From Allobosea sp. (lineage in GTDB: Bacteria; Pseudomonadota; Alphaproteobacteria; Rhizobiales; Beijerinckiaceae), in assembly GCF_017308015.1 (NCBI RefSeq), contig NZ_JAFKFW010000007.1, forward strand, positions 118,844 to 182,843: a DNA stretch of 64,000 bases, read 5' to 3'. This document shows, piece by piece, positions 24,599-34,042 of the stretch. Made by a program: the position numbers and the translations under genes. Positions within the stretch are counted from its first letter, which is position 1. Each line of letters begins with the position of its first letter. Below the pieces are notes generated by a model. The model made no database searches. It worked only from the letters and a program-made list of their open reading frames with translations, and had not been told where the DNA came from.

Positions 24599-25921
24599 TC
24601 AGCCGGTGATGTCCGTCAGCACATCGTCAAGCGCGGTGAGGAACAGGTCGGCGTTCTCCTTCGAGAAGACGAGCGGCGGTCGGATCTTGAGCACGTTTGC
24701 GGTCGGTCCCGCCGCGCTGATGAGAACGCGCCGGGCGCGCAATCCGTTGACGACGCGCGCCGCTTCTTCGGCCGCCGGCTCGCGCGTCGCACGGTCGCGC
24801 ACCAGTTCCGCCCCGACGAACAGGCCGGCGGAACGGATATCGCCGATAATGAGGTGCCGCTGAGCCAGGGTTTCCAGCCCCTTGCGCAGATGGGCTCCGA
24901 CTGTCGCGGCATTCTCGATCAGATTTTCGCGCTCGATGACATCGAGAACCGCCATGCCGACGGCGGCCGAGACTGCATTGCCGCCGAAGGTGTTGAAATA
25001 GCGGAGGCGTTCGCCGAAGCGTGCGAGCACCTCCGGCCGCGCGACCATGCCCGCGATGGGGTGCCCGTTGCCCATGGGCTTGCCGAGCGTGACCATATCG
25101 GGGACGACGCCGTGGCGCTGGAAACCCCACATGCCATCGCCCGTCCGCCCGAAGCCCGGCTGGACCTCATCGGCGATGAAGACGCCGCCTGCCTCGCGCA
25201 CGGCCTCGACAGCCTCGCGCAGGAAGCCTGGTGGATCGGCAAACACGCCATCGCTGGAAAAGATCGTGTCGACCAGAAGCGCAGCCGGACTGACCCCGTC
25301 GGCCCGCATCTGAGCCAGCGCCTGCCGGACATGATCTGCGAAGATGCGGCCGATATCTTCGTCGGGATTGCGGTACGCGTCGGGAGCGGGCACCCGATAG
25401 ATATCCTGACCGAGCTCCATGCCCGCGCCGAGCGACGGGGACATCTCGGCGATCGCATTGGTGACGCCGTGATAGGCGAATTGCGTGATGATGAAGCCGG
25501 TGCCGCCAGTATGGGCCCGGGCGACACGGAAGGCGAGGTCATTGGCCTCGCTGCCGGAGCAGGTGAACATGACATGGCCGAGCTCCGGCGGGAAATAGCC
25601 GAGCAGCCGCTCGGCATAGTCCAGGACCGTCTCGCCGAGATAGCGCGTATGAGTGTTGAGCCGCCCGGCCTGCTCCGCAAGTGCGGCCACGACATGCGGA
25701 TGGCAATGCCCGACCGAGGCGACATTATTGTAGACGTCGAGATAGGGGCGCCCCTCCGGATCGTAGAGCCAGACACCCTCGCCGCGGGTCACATGCACCG
25801 GATCGGCATAGAAGAGCCGGTAGGCCGGGCCAAGCAGGCGCCGGCGGCGGTCGACCATCTCCCGCTCGCGCTCGGCCAGGGCATGGGCGGCGGCAGGGTC
25901 GTAGGCATTGATCATCGTCAT
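24599..25921 (-). CDS. Class III PLP enzyme of the phospho-lyase type (5-phosphohydroxylysine / ethanolamine-phosphate phospho-lyase-like)
   Basis: A 440-aa PLP enzyme usually annotated as aminotransferase class III. Its sequence closely follows human ETNPPL and PHYKPL from memory: VYNNVASVGHCHPHVV, CSGSEANDLA, GGVFIADEVQPGFGR, LGKPMGNGHP (Schiff-base lysine near 281), YFNTFGGNAVSAAVG and NVLKIRPPLVFS. Those enzymes remove phosphate and ammonia from phospho-hydroxyamines, giving an aldehyde. The neighbouring kinase makes the phospho-substrate, which strongly favours this over a simple transaminase. Start: ATG 25919-25921 has GGAG 8 bp upstream; a GTG at 25930 overlaps the kinase stop (GTGA). 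Confidence 0.85.
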   Translation of the reverse strand: MTMINAYDPAAAHALAEREREMVDRRRRLLGPAYRLFYADPVHVTRGEGVWLYDPEGRPYLDVYNNVASVGHCHPHVVAALAEQAGRLNTHTRYLGETVLDYAERLLGYFPPELGHVMFTCSGSEANDLAFRVARAHTGGTGFIITQFAYHGVTNAIAEMSPSLGAGMELGQDIYRVPAPDAYRNPDEDIGRIFADHVRQALAQMRADGVSPAALLVDTIFSSDGVFADPPGFLREAVEAVREAGGVFIADEVQPGFGRTGDGMWGFQRHGVVPDMVTLGKPMGNGHPIAGMVARPEVLARFGERLRYFNTFGGNAVSAAVGMAVLDVIERENLIENAATVGAHLRKGLETLAQRHLIIGDIRSAGLFVGAELVRDRATREPAAEEAARVVNGLRARRVLISAAGPTANVLKIRPPLVFSKENADLFLTALDDVLTDITG

Positions 25922-25926
25922 CGTCT

Positions 25927-26982
25927 TCACTCCAACCGGCAGGCTTGGCGCAGATAGGCCTGGGCTTCCGCCCGATCCAACGCGTCGCAGCGGGCCAGGC
26001 GCACCCAGGCCTGCAGGTTGTTGCGCAGGATATAGTCGCGGTTCTCGGGGTAGCGGGCTGCGCGCCAGCCCGAGATCGCCACGGTCAGAACCATGCGCGT
26101 CGTGATGAGATCGAACAGGAGGTCGAGCTCGACGGGCTCCAGCGGCACGAGCCGATGATAGGCTGCGATCATCTCCGCCGCCATCTCCAGCGGATGACCG
26201 GTTTCAGAGACCTGATAGGCGGCGGCTACAGCCAGGTTGTTGATCATTGGCGCGTGGACCATGTCGCCGAAATCGATGATCCCGACGACCCGGCCGTGAT
26301 CGTCCGGCGCCACCAGCACGTTGTGCGGATTGAGATCGTTATGGATCACCTGTGCCCGCAGGCCCCCCAGCCGGGGCATCGCGTACAGGTCGAACCGATC
26401 GAGCATGCGCTCCGCCAGCGCGCGCTGTGCCGGATCGGGAATATGCGCCAGCAGGGAGCGCACGGTGTTGGCGTGCTTCAGGTCCCACATCAGCTCATGC
26501 CCGGCTCCGGCATGGAAAAAGCCGCGCAGTGCGAGGTCCAGGCGGGCTGCGTGAAGCCCCAGATCGTGCTGCAGGCTTTTGCCGGGGGCGACCTTGTGCA
26601 TCGGGACGCCCTGCAGGAACGACAGCACCCGAACCAGGCGCGGCGCCTCGTCCCGGTCCTCGAGCAGCCAGTCGGCGGCACCGGAACGGGTGCGCATGAG
26701 GCGGGGGACCGGCAGGCCGGGATCGACGGCCGCGATGTGGAGCAGCGCCTTTGTCTGAAAATCGATGACCTGCGGATCCTCGGCAGGATTGCTGACCTTC
26801 AGCACGTAGTGCGCCTCGCCGTGGCGCAGATGGTAGTTGCGGTCACGTTCGCCGGTCAGCTCGCGGACCTCGCCGGCAAGGCCGAAGACATCATGGGCCA
26901 TGCGCTCGACGTCGTGCAGCGACAGCGCCGGCGAAGCCGTGTCGAGAAGGACGCTTGTGTCCGCAATCTGGCTGATCGTCAT
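25927..26982 (-). CDS. Hydroxylysine kinase-like phosphotransferase (APH/HYKK family)
   Basis: A 351-aa kinase of the aminoglycoside-phosphotransferase fold. It has the P-loop-like strand (GERDRNYHLR), YVLKVSNPAEDPQ, the catalytic loop VIHNDLNPHNVLV near 212 and the Mg-binding GIIDFGDM near 232. The segments LKVSN, DLKHANTV, IIDFGDM and YPENRDYI match, by memory, the layout of human hydroxylysine kinase (HYKK: LKISN, NLKN, ILDFGDM, YPENKDYL). It precedes the phospho-lyase by a few bases. A palindrome CGATGCATCG lies 42 bp upstream. The substrate (5-hydroxylysine, ethanolamine or similar) is inferred. Confidence 0.82.
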   Translation of the reverse strand: MTISQIADTSVLLDTASPALSLHDVERMAHDVFGLAGEVRELTGERDRNYHLRHGEAHYVLKVSNPAEDPQVIDFQTKALLHIAAVDPGLPVPRLMRTRSGAADWLLEDRDEAPRLVRVLSFLQGVPMHKVAPGKSLQHDLGLHAARLDLALRGFFHAGAGHELMWDLKHANTVRSLLAHIPDPAQRALAERMLDRFDLYAMPRLGGLRAQVIHNDLNPHNVLVAPDDHGRVVGIIDFGDMVHAPMINNLAVAAAYQVSETGHPLEMAAEMIAAYHRLVPLEPVELDLLFDLITTRMVLTVAISGWRAARYPENRDYILRNNLQAWVRLARCDALDRAEAQAYLRQACRLE

Positions 26983-27023
26983 GGCAAGGCTTCCTGGATG
27001 CGTCGCCGCGGGGTCTTGATTGG

Positions 27024-27033
27024 CGATGCATCG
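27024..27033. promoter_or_regulatory. Candidate GntR operator upstream of kinase
   Basis: CGATGCATCG is a perfect 10-bp palindrome, 42 bp ahead of the kinase start, and shares the 8-bp core GATGCATC with the two palindromes ahead of the transporter operon (35767-35795). The shared core suggests one regulator for both units. Confidence 0.4.
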
Positions 27034-27130
27034 GTGTTGATCTTGACCGTGCGTTCCTTGCAGCCGGCGCCTCGGGAGGGCCATCGGCAGGTTCGTCGCC
27101 GCATGATCGGGAGGTTCGGTGCGCGCGCGG

Positions 27131-27817
27131 CTAGGACTGCGGGTCCGGGCTGTCGGGCGGGATCAGGATGTGGTTGTTGAGGATGACGCCGCCTCCGGCG
27201 AGGATATCCTCACGGATCGCCGTTTTTGCCGCTTGTGGCTCATGGCGCCGGATCGCTTCGATGACGTGGTAGTGATGCTCGATCATGGTTCGTCCGCCAT
27301 CTGCATAGGCCGCGGCGATGACAGGCCCCATCTGGAGCCAGAGATTCTGCAGGATGCCTCGCAGGGTCGGCATGGCGGCGATCTCGGCCAGCTCGAAATG
27401 GAAAATCTGGTTGATCGCCGTCGCGCGCGAAAATTCTTTGCATGCCAGGGCCTGCTCGTTGTCTTCGGTCAGCCGTTCCAGCCTCGCGATATCGGCCGGT
27501 GTCGCGTTCATGGCGGCTCTCTCCGCCGCGAGCCCCTCGAGCTTCAGGCGGATCAGGCGGATTTCGAGATAACGTTCTTCAGGCAGGTTCGGGACGCGGA
27601 TGTCGCGCGGGCTTCTCAGTGCGAGCGCCCCTTCGTGAACCAGCCGGAGGACCGCATCGCGCACGGGCGTCACGCTGGTGCCCGCCTGCTGGGCGAGATC
27701 GCGGATCTTGAGACGGTCGCCGGGTTTCAGCGCGCCTTTGGTCAGCGCCTCGGCGATCTGCTGGTACACGCTGCCGCCGAGACTGTTCTGGCCCCCGCCT
27801 CGATGCTCGAAATTCAC
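27131..27817 (-). CDS. GntR-family transcriptional regulator (FCD domain)
   Basis: A 228-aa regulator with an amino-terminal winged helix (VYQQIAEALTKGALKPGDRL, IRDLAQQAGTSVTPVRDAVLRL) and an all-helical FCD effector domain (EIRLIRLKLEGLAAERAA, FHFELAEIAAMPTLRGIL, EHHYHVIEAIRRHEPQAA) with the usual Asp/His metal-ligand pattern. FCD regulators bind palindromic operators as dimers and release them on sensing acids. The GTG at 27815-27817 is chosen because GGGGA lies just upstream; a longer frame would add 53 residues of unlike composition. It sits between the kinase and aldehyde dehydrogenase genes, same strand. Confidence 0.88.
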   Translation of the reverse strand: MNFEHRGGGQNSLGGSVYQQIAEALTKGALKPGDRLKIRDLAQQAGTSVTPVRDAVLRLVHEGALALRSPRDIRVPNLPEERYLEIRLIRLKLEGLAAERAAMNATPADIARLERLTEDNEQALACKEFSRATAINQIFHFELAEIAAMPTLRGILQNLWLQMGPVIAAAYADGGRTMIEHHYHVIEAIRRHEPQAAKTAIREDILAGGGVILNNHILIPPDSPDPQS

Positions 27818-27909
27818 GATGAGGTCCCCATAAGCTTGGCGCTGTCCGGCCTGCTTAGCGTTGGCCTTGCGGGGCGAGGGCTGATGTCGGCCCCCGCCCC
27901 GGCCAGATC

Positions 27910-29340
27910 TCAGGCAGCCTGGAAGCCGAACATCGACTTGGTCTCGAGAAAGTCCTCGAAGCCGAACCTGCCCCATTCCCGGCCATTGCCGGACTGCTTG
28001 TAGCCGCCGAAGGCGCCGGCGAGATCGCCGGGAGCCCCGTTGAGATGCACCATGCCGGCGCGGATCTGCCGTGCCACCTTGCGTGCCTGATCGAGATTAC
28101 CCGCGGTAACATAGCTCGAAAGCCCGTAGACCGTGTCGTTGGCGATGGCGATCGCCTCCGCCTCGGTGTCGTAGGGCAGGATCGAGAGCACGGGGCCGAA
28201 AATCTCCTCGCGTGCGATCGTCATGTCGTTACGCACATCGGCGAAGATCGTCGGGCGGATATAGTAGCCGCGGTTGAGGGTTTCCGGGCGGCCGGGCCCA
28301 CCAGCCACCAGGCGGGCACCTTCCGCGATGCCGGCTTCGATGAGCGCCTGGATCTTGTCGAACTGTACCTTGCTGACGACCGGCCCGATCGTTGTCGCCG
28401 CATCACGCGGATCCCCGACGACTGTCTGCTCGGCGACCTTTCGTGCGATCTCGATCACCGCTTCCTGCTGGTCCCGCGGCACCAGCAGGCGCGTCGGGGC
28501 GTTGCAAGACTGGCCGCTATTGCTGAAGCACTGGCGCGCGCCATGCGTGATAGCTTTGGCAAGATCGGCGCCGGGCAGGATGATGTTCGGCGATTTGCCG
28601 CCCAGTTCCTGCGCAACACGCTTCACGGTGTCGGCCGCGGCGCGCGCCACGGCGATGCCGGCCCGGGTCGAGCCGGTGAACGAGACCATGTCGACATCGG
28701 GATGCGACGACAGAGCGGCGCCGACCGAAGGGCCGTCGCCGTTGACCATGTTGTAGACGCCGGCCGGGACGCCGGCCTCGTGCATGATCTCGGTGAAGAG
28801 CAGGCCGGACATGGGCGCCACTTCGCTGGGCTTCAGCACCATGGTGCAGCCGGTGGCGAGCGCCGGGCCGACCTTGCAGGTGATCTGGTTCATCGGCCAG
28901 TTCCACGGCGTGATGAAGGCACACACGCCGATCGGCTCGCGGGTAACCAGCGTCCGGTTGATGATCTCGTCGAACTCATAGGTCTTGAGCACCTCCAGAA
29001 CCTGCGACAGGTGGCCGAGACCCGCAGCCGCCTGGGCATCCCGCGCGAAGCCGAGCGGGGCCCCCATCTCGTCGGAGATGGCGGCCGCCATCTCGTCATA
29101 GCGCTTCTTGTAGATGGCGATGACGTTGCTCAGCAGTTCCACCCGCTCCTTCCGGCTGGTGAGCGAATAGGAGGCGAAGGCGCGCCGTGCGGCTGCGACG
29201 GCCTTGTCCACATCGGCGCGCTCGCCCATGGCGATGCGCGCATAGGCCTCTTCGGTGGCCGGATTGACGACGTCGAGCGTAGCGCCGCCCGTCGGAGCGA
29301 CCCAGGAACCGTCGATGTAGAACTGGAGATTATGCGTCAT
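27910..29340 (-). CDS. NAD(P)-dependent aldehyde dehydrogenase
   Basis: A 476-aa aldehyde dehydrogenase superfamily protein. Visible motifs are TPWNWPMNQITCKVGPALA (coenzyme site, near 145), VSFTGSTRAGIAVA, QELGGKSPNIIL with the general-base glutamate and NSGQSCNAPTR with the catalytic cysteine near 279, then EEIFGPVLSI. In the present context it would oxidise the aldehyde made by the phospho-lyase: 2-aminoadipate semialdehyde if hydroxylysine is the substrate, acetaldehyde if ethanolamine is. It is 39 bp after the deacetylase gene in the same operon. Confidence 0.93.
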   Translation of the reverse strand: MTHNLQFYIDGSWVAPTGGATLDVVNPATEEAYARIAMGERADVDKAVAAARRAFASYSLTSRKERVELLSNVIAIYKKRYDEMAAAISDEMGAPLGFARDAQAAAGLGHLSQVLEVLKTYEFDEIINRTLVTREPIGVCAFITPWNWPMNQITCKVGPALATGCTMVLKPSEVAPMSGLLFTEIMHEAGVPAGVYNMVNGDGPSVGAALSSHPDVDMVSFTGSTRAGIAVARAAADTVKRVAQELGGKSPNIILPGADLAKAITHGARQCFSNSGQSCNAPTRLLVPRDQQEAVIEIARKVAEQTVVGDPRDAATTIGPVVSKVQFDKIQALIEAGIAEGARLVAGGPGRPETLNRGYYIRPTIFADVRNDMTIAREEIFGPVLSILPYDTEAEAIAIANDTVYGLSSYVTAGNLDQARKVARQIRAGMVHLNGAPGDLAGAFGGYKQSGNGREWGRFGFEDFLETKSMFGFQAA

Positions 29341-29378
29341 GATCTGTCTCGACTCCTTGGCAAGCAATGAGGATGGCT

Positions 29379-30425
29379 TCAGCGGGTCATAAGCCCGTCC
29401 AGGAACTCCCCGAGGCAGTCCCCGATGACCGAGATCTGGTAGCCGCCCTCCTGAACGATCACGGTCGGCAGTCCCGCGGCGCCGACCCGTTCGCCAATGC
29501 CGCGGAAGCCCGCGGTCGAGACGTCGAGCAGGCCGATCGGGTCTTCGCGGTGGCTGTCGTAGCCGAGCGCCACGACGAGCGCCTCGGCGCCAAACTCGCG
29601 CACCGTCGCGAGCGCTCGGTCCACCGCCTGATGGAAAGCGGTGTCGTCCGCTTTTGGCGCGAGCGGCAGGTTGACGTTGCAGCCCTCGCCCTCCCCCTCG
29701 CCGCGCTCGTCCGCGTAGCCGATGTAATATGGATAGTAGCTGTTGGGATCGACATGGATCGAAACCGTCAGCACGTCGTTGCGGCGGTAGAAGATTTCCT
29801 GCGTGCCGTCGCCGTGATGGGCGTCGACATCGAGCACGGCGACCTTGCCGAAGCGTTGGCGCAGACGCTCGGCCGCGGTGGCCGAATTGTTGAGGTAGCA
29901 GAAGCCGGTGGCCCGGTCGGCGCGGGCATGGTGGCCTGAGGGGCGGCACAGGGCATAGGCCGTCGTCTCGCCGGCGATCACGGCGTCCGCTGCCGCGACA
30001 GCAGTATGGTTGGAGCGCAGAGCCGACCGCCAGGTGTTCGGGCCGATCGGCACCGCCATGTCACCCAGATAGTAGCCGGCTTCGGCCACGATCCAGTTGG
30101 AACGACAAGGCCGGCGATGCGCCATGTCCGGTCGGCCGTTCCAATAGGGCGAAACGTTGGGAAGGACCTCGGGGCCGGCCTCCGGCACCTGCCGCCAGCG
30201 CTCGAAGGCGCTCTCCAGGAAATCGAGATAGCTTTGCGTGTGGACGGCCAGCGCCGGCGCCGTCCCGTAGTCGGAAGGTTGCTCCGTCGCGATGCCCCGC
30301 TGCCTGAGAGCGCCCAGCAGCGCCTCGGTCCGGCTCGGCAGGTCCTTGGGCTCGCGGATGCGGCCGACCTGCATGAACTGCTGAGGATCGTGCAGGCTCT
30401 GGTCCGGATGGAAGAATGCTCGCAT
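29379..30425 (-). CDS. Histone deacetylase-family amidohydrolase (acetylpolyamine amidohydrolase-like)
   Basis: A 348-aa Zn-dependent deacetylase. Motifs: CRPSGHHARADRATGFCYLN (active-site His pair), VAVLDVDAHHGDGTQEIFY (Zn-binding Asp and His), and a late VIVQEGGYQ with the transition-state tyrosine. The amino part (FFHPDQSLHDPQQFM...) and NSYYPYYIGYADERGEGEGEG resemble bacterial acetylpolyamine amidohydrolases (AphA, Mycoplana ramosa type). Such enzymes deacetylate N-acetylated amines. Its place between the importer and the aldehyde dehydrogenase suggests it frees an acetylated or similar amide substrate before catabolism. That role is inferred. Confidence 0.88.
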   Translation of the reverse strand: MRAFFHPDQSLHDPQQFMQVGRIREPKDLPSRTEALLGALRQRGIATEQPSDYGTAPALAVHTQSYLDFLESAFERWRQVPEAGPEVLPNVSPYWNGRPDMAHRRPCRSNWIVAEAGYYLGDMAVPIGPNTWRSALRSNHTAVAAADAVIAGETTAYALCRPSGHHARADRATGFCYLNNSATAAERLRQRFGKVAVLDVDAHHGDGTQEIFYRRNDVLTVSIHVDPNSYYPYYIGYADERGEGEGEGCNVNLPLAPKADDTAFHQAVDRALATVREFGAEALVVALGYDSHREDPIGLLDVSTAGFRGIGERVGAAGLPTVIVQEGGYQISVIGDCLGEFLDGLMTR

Positions 30426-30484
30426 GGCGCCTTGCTCCTGTCGTCCTGATCACATCATCGGTCGGCGCGCTTCTGCGCCGCACC

Positions 30485-32140
<1,656 letters not shown>

Positions 32141-32141
32141 G

Positions 32142-32978
32142 TCAGTCCTTCCGCCCGCGCAGATGCGGATTCATCGCGTCGTTGAGGCCTTCGCCGATCA
32201 GGTTGATCGCCAGCACGGTCAGCAGGATGGCGACGCCCGGGAAAACGCTCATCCACCAGGCTTCGCGCAGCATCGTGCGAGCGGCGCCGATCATGAAGCC
32301 CCAGCTCATCATGTTGCGATCGCCGAGGCCGAGGAACGACAACGAGCTCTCGGTCAGGATCGCGGTCGCCACCATGAGCGAGGCGGTCACGATGATCGGC
32401 GAGATCACGTTGGGCAGGATCTGGGTGAACATGATGCGCGGACCGCTCTGGCCGATGACCACTGCGGCCTGAACGAACTCGCGCGAACGCAGGCTCAGGA
32501 ACTCGCCACGGACAAGGCGCGCCACGGGCGGCCAGGAGACGATCGCGATGGCGAGCGTGATCGAGGTGATGCTCGGATTGAAGATCGCCACCAGGACGAT
32601 GGCCATGGCGAAGGCCGGGATGGTCTGGAAGAACTCGGTGAAGCGCATCAGCACGTCGTCGATCCGGCCACCGTAGTAGCCTGCGAGAGCCCCGATGGAG
32701 ACGCCGATGACGACTGCGACCGCCGTCGAGATCAGGCCGATGAGCAGCGAGACGCGTGCGCCATAGGCGAGACCGGCGGCGATGTCGCGCCCGAGCATGT
32801 CGGTGCCGAGCGGAAAAGCCGGATCTTCGGACGGCGCCAGCAGCGGATCGCCGACGCTCTGCCAGGGGCTGACCGGGAAAAGCAGGGGGGCGGCGAGCGC
32901 GACGATCGCCACGACGACGAGGATGCCGAGGCCGATGAGAGCGCCGTAGTTCTTGGCGTAGCGTTGGAAGAATTTCAC
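32142..32978 (-). CDS. Dipeptide-type ABC transporter permease (DppC-like)
   Basis: A 278-aa inner-membrane permease with an amino-terminal helix (IGLGILVVVAIVALAAPLLF), a periplasmic loop with PLGTDMLGRDIAAGLAYGAR, the typical DppC signature, and five further helices. The EAA loop is VAAAAIVIG-type: SREFVQAAVVIGQSGPRIMF-TQILPNVISPII. It pairs with the DppB-like protein 12 bp upstream. Confidence 0.94.
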   Translation of the reverse strand: MKFFQRYAKNYGALIGLGILVVVAIVALAAPLLFPVSPWQSVGDPLLAPSEDPAFPLGTDMLGRDIAAGLAYGARVSLLIGLISTAVAVVIGVSIGALAGYYGGRIDDVLMRFTEFFQTIPAFAMAIVLVAIFNPSITSITLAIAIVSWPPVARLVRGEFLSLRSREFVQAAVVIGQSGPRIMFTQILPNVISPIIVTASLMVATAILTESSLSFLGLGDRNMMSWGFMIGAARTMLREAWWMSVFPGVAILLTVLAINLIGEGLNDAMNPHLRGRKD

Positions 32979-32989
32979 GACTGCGATCC

Positions 32990-33967
32990 TCAGCTTGCGG
33001 CTTCGATGCGCGGATCGACGAAGCGGTAGAGCAGGTCCGAGACGAGATTCACGAAGACCACGACCGCTGCGGTGACGAGGAAGACGCCCAGCAGCACCGG
33101 ATAGTCGCGCTGCAGGAGCGCATCGAACATCAGGCGCCCGATGCCGGGCCAGGCGAACACGGTTTCCGTCAGCACGGCGCCGCCGACGAGTTGCCCGGCC
33201 TGCATGCTGGCGAAGGTGAAGACCGGCAGGATCGCATTGCGCAGCACGTGCCGCCGGATGATCCGCGCCTGGGGGACGCCCTTGGCGCGAGCGGTCTTGA
33301 CGAAGTCGAGCGACATCACCTCGAGCATCGAGGCGCGGGTGAGACGCGTATAGATCGCGGTGAAGAACAGGCCGAGCGTGACGGTGGGCAGGATGAGGTG
33401 GTGCCCGATGTCGAGCGCCCGGGCCCAGCCGCTATAGCCGCTGCCGATGGTTTCCATGTCGAAGGGCGGCAGCCAGTCGAGATGCAGAGAGAACACCAGC
33501 ACGGCCATCAGCGCGACCCAGAACAGCGGCGTGGCGTAGAAGATCAGGGCACCGGTCATGACCGCGCTGTCGGTGACGCTGCCGCGCCGATAGGCGGCGA
33601 CGACACCGAGCATGATGCCGAGCGCCAGCGAGAACACGAAGGCGCACCCGGTCAGCAGCAACGTCGCCGGCAGCCGGTCGAGGATCAGGGTCATTACCGG
33701 GAGCTGGTTGCGGTAGGAGAAGCCGAGGTCGCCGGTCACGGCGCCCTTCAGATAGGTGAAGAGCTGCTGGTACAGCGGCTGGTCCAGGCCGAACTGCGCA
33801 CGTAGCTGGGCAATGTACTTGGCATCGCCCGCTCCCGCCTCCCCGGCCAGCACCGAAGCCGGATCGCCCGGCGCCATGTGAATAAGCAGGAAGTTCAGGA
33901 TGACCACGCCGAGCACGACGAAGGCCGCCTTGAGCAGGCGTTGAAACACGAAATCGAGTGATTTCAA
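32990..33967 (-). CDS. Dipeptide-type ABC transporter permease (DppB-like)
   Basis: A 325-aa permease with six helices and the DppB signature HMAPGDPASVLAGEAGAGDA after helix 1, plus the EAA loop MSLDFVKTARAKGVPQARII-RRHVLRNAILPV. It forms the pore with the DppC-like subunit for an imported small peptide or amine. Its start lies 75 bp after the substrate-binding protein stop, on the same strand. Confidence 0.94.
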   Translation of the reverse strand: MKSLDFVFQRLLKAAFVVLGVVILNFLLIHMAPGDPASVLAGEAGAGDAKYIAQLRAQFGLDQPLYQQLFTYLKGAVTGDLGFSYRNQLPVMTLILDRLPATLLLTGCAFVFSLALGIMLGVVAAYRRGSVTDSAVMTGALIFYATPLFWVALMAVLVFSLHLDWLPPFDMETIGSGYSGWARALDIGHHLILPTVTLGLFFTAIYTRLTRASMLEVMSLDFVKTARAKGVPQARIIRRHVLRNAILPVFTFASMQAGQLVGGAVLTETVFAWPGIGRLMFDALLQRDYPVLLGVFLVTAAVVVFVNLVSDLLYRFVDPRIEAAS

Positions 33968-34042
33968 GGTTATTCTCCCGACGGCCGCATGGCGTAGGGC
34001 CGGACCGGCATCGTGACGCCGGTCCGGACGTGATCGGCGCGC

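Noticed and set aside
24599-30425. Ectoine degradation (DoeABCD-type) cluster.
   Set aside because: The deacetylase is HDAC-type, not the AstE/M14-type DoeB; no ectoine hydrolase is present, and the kinase has no role in that route.
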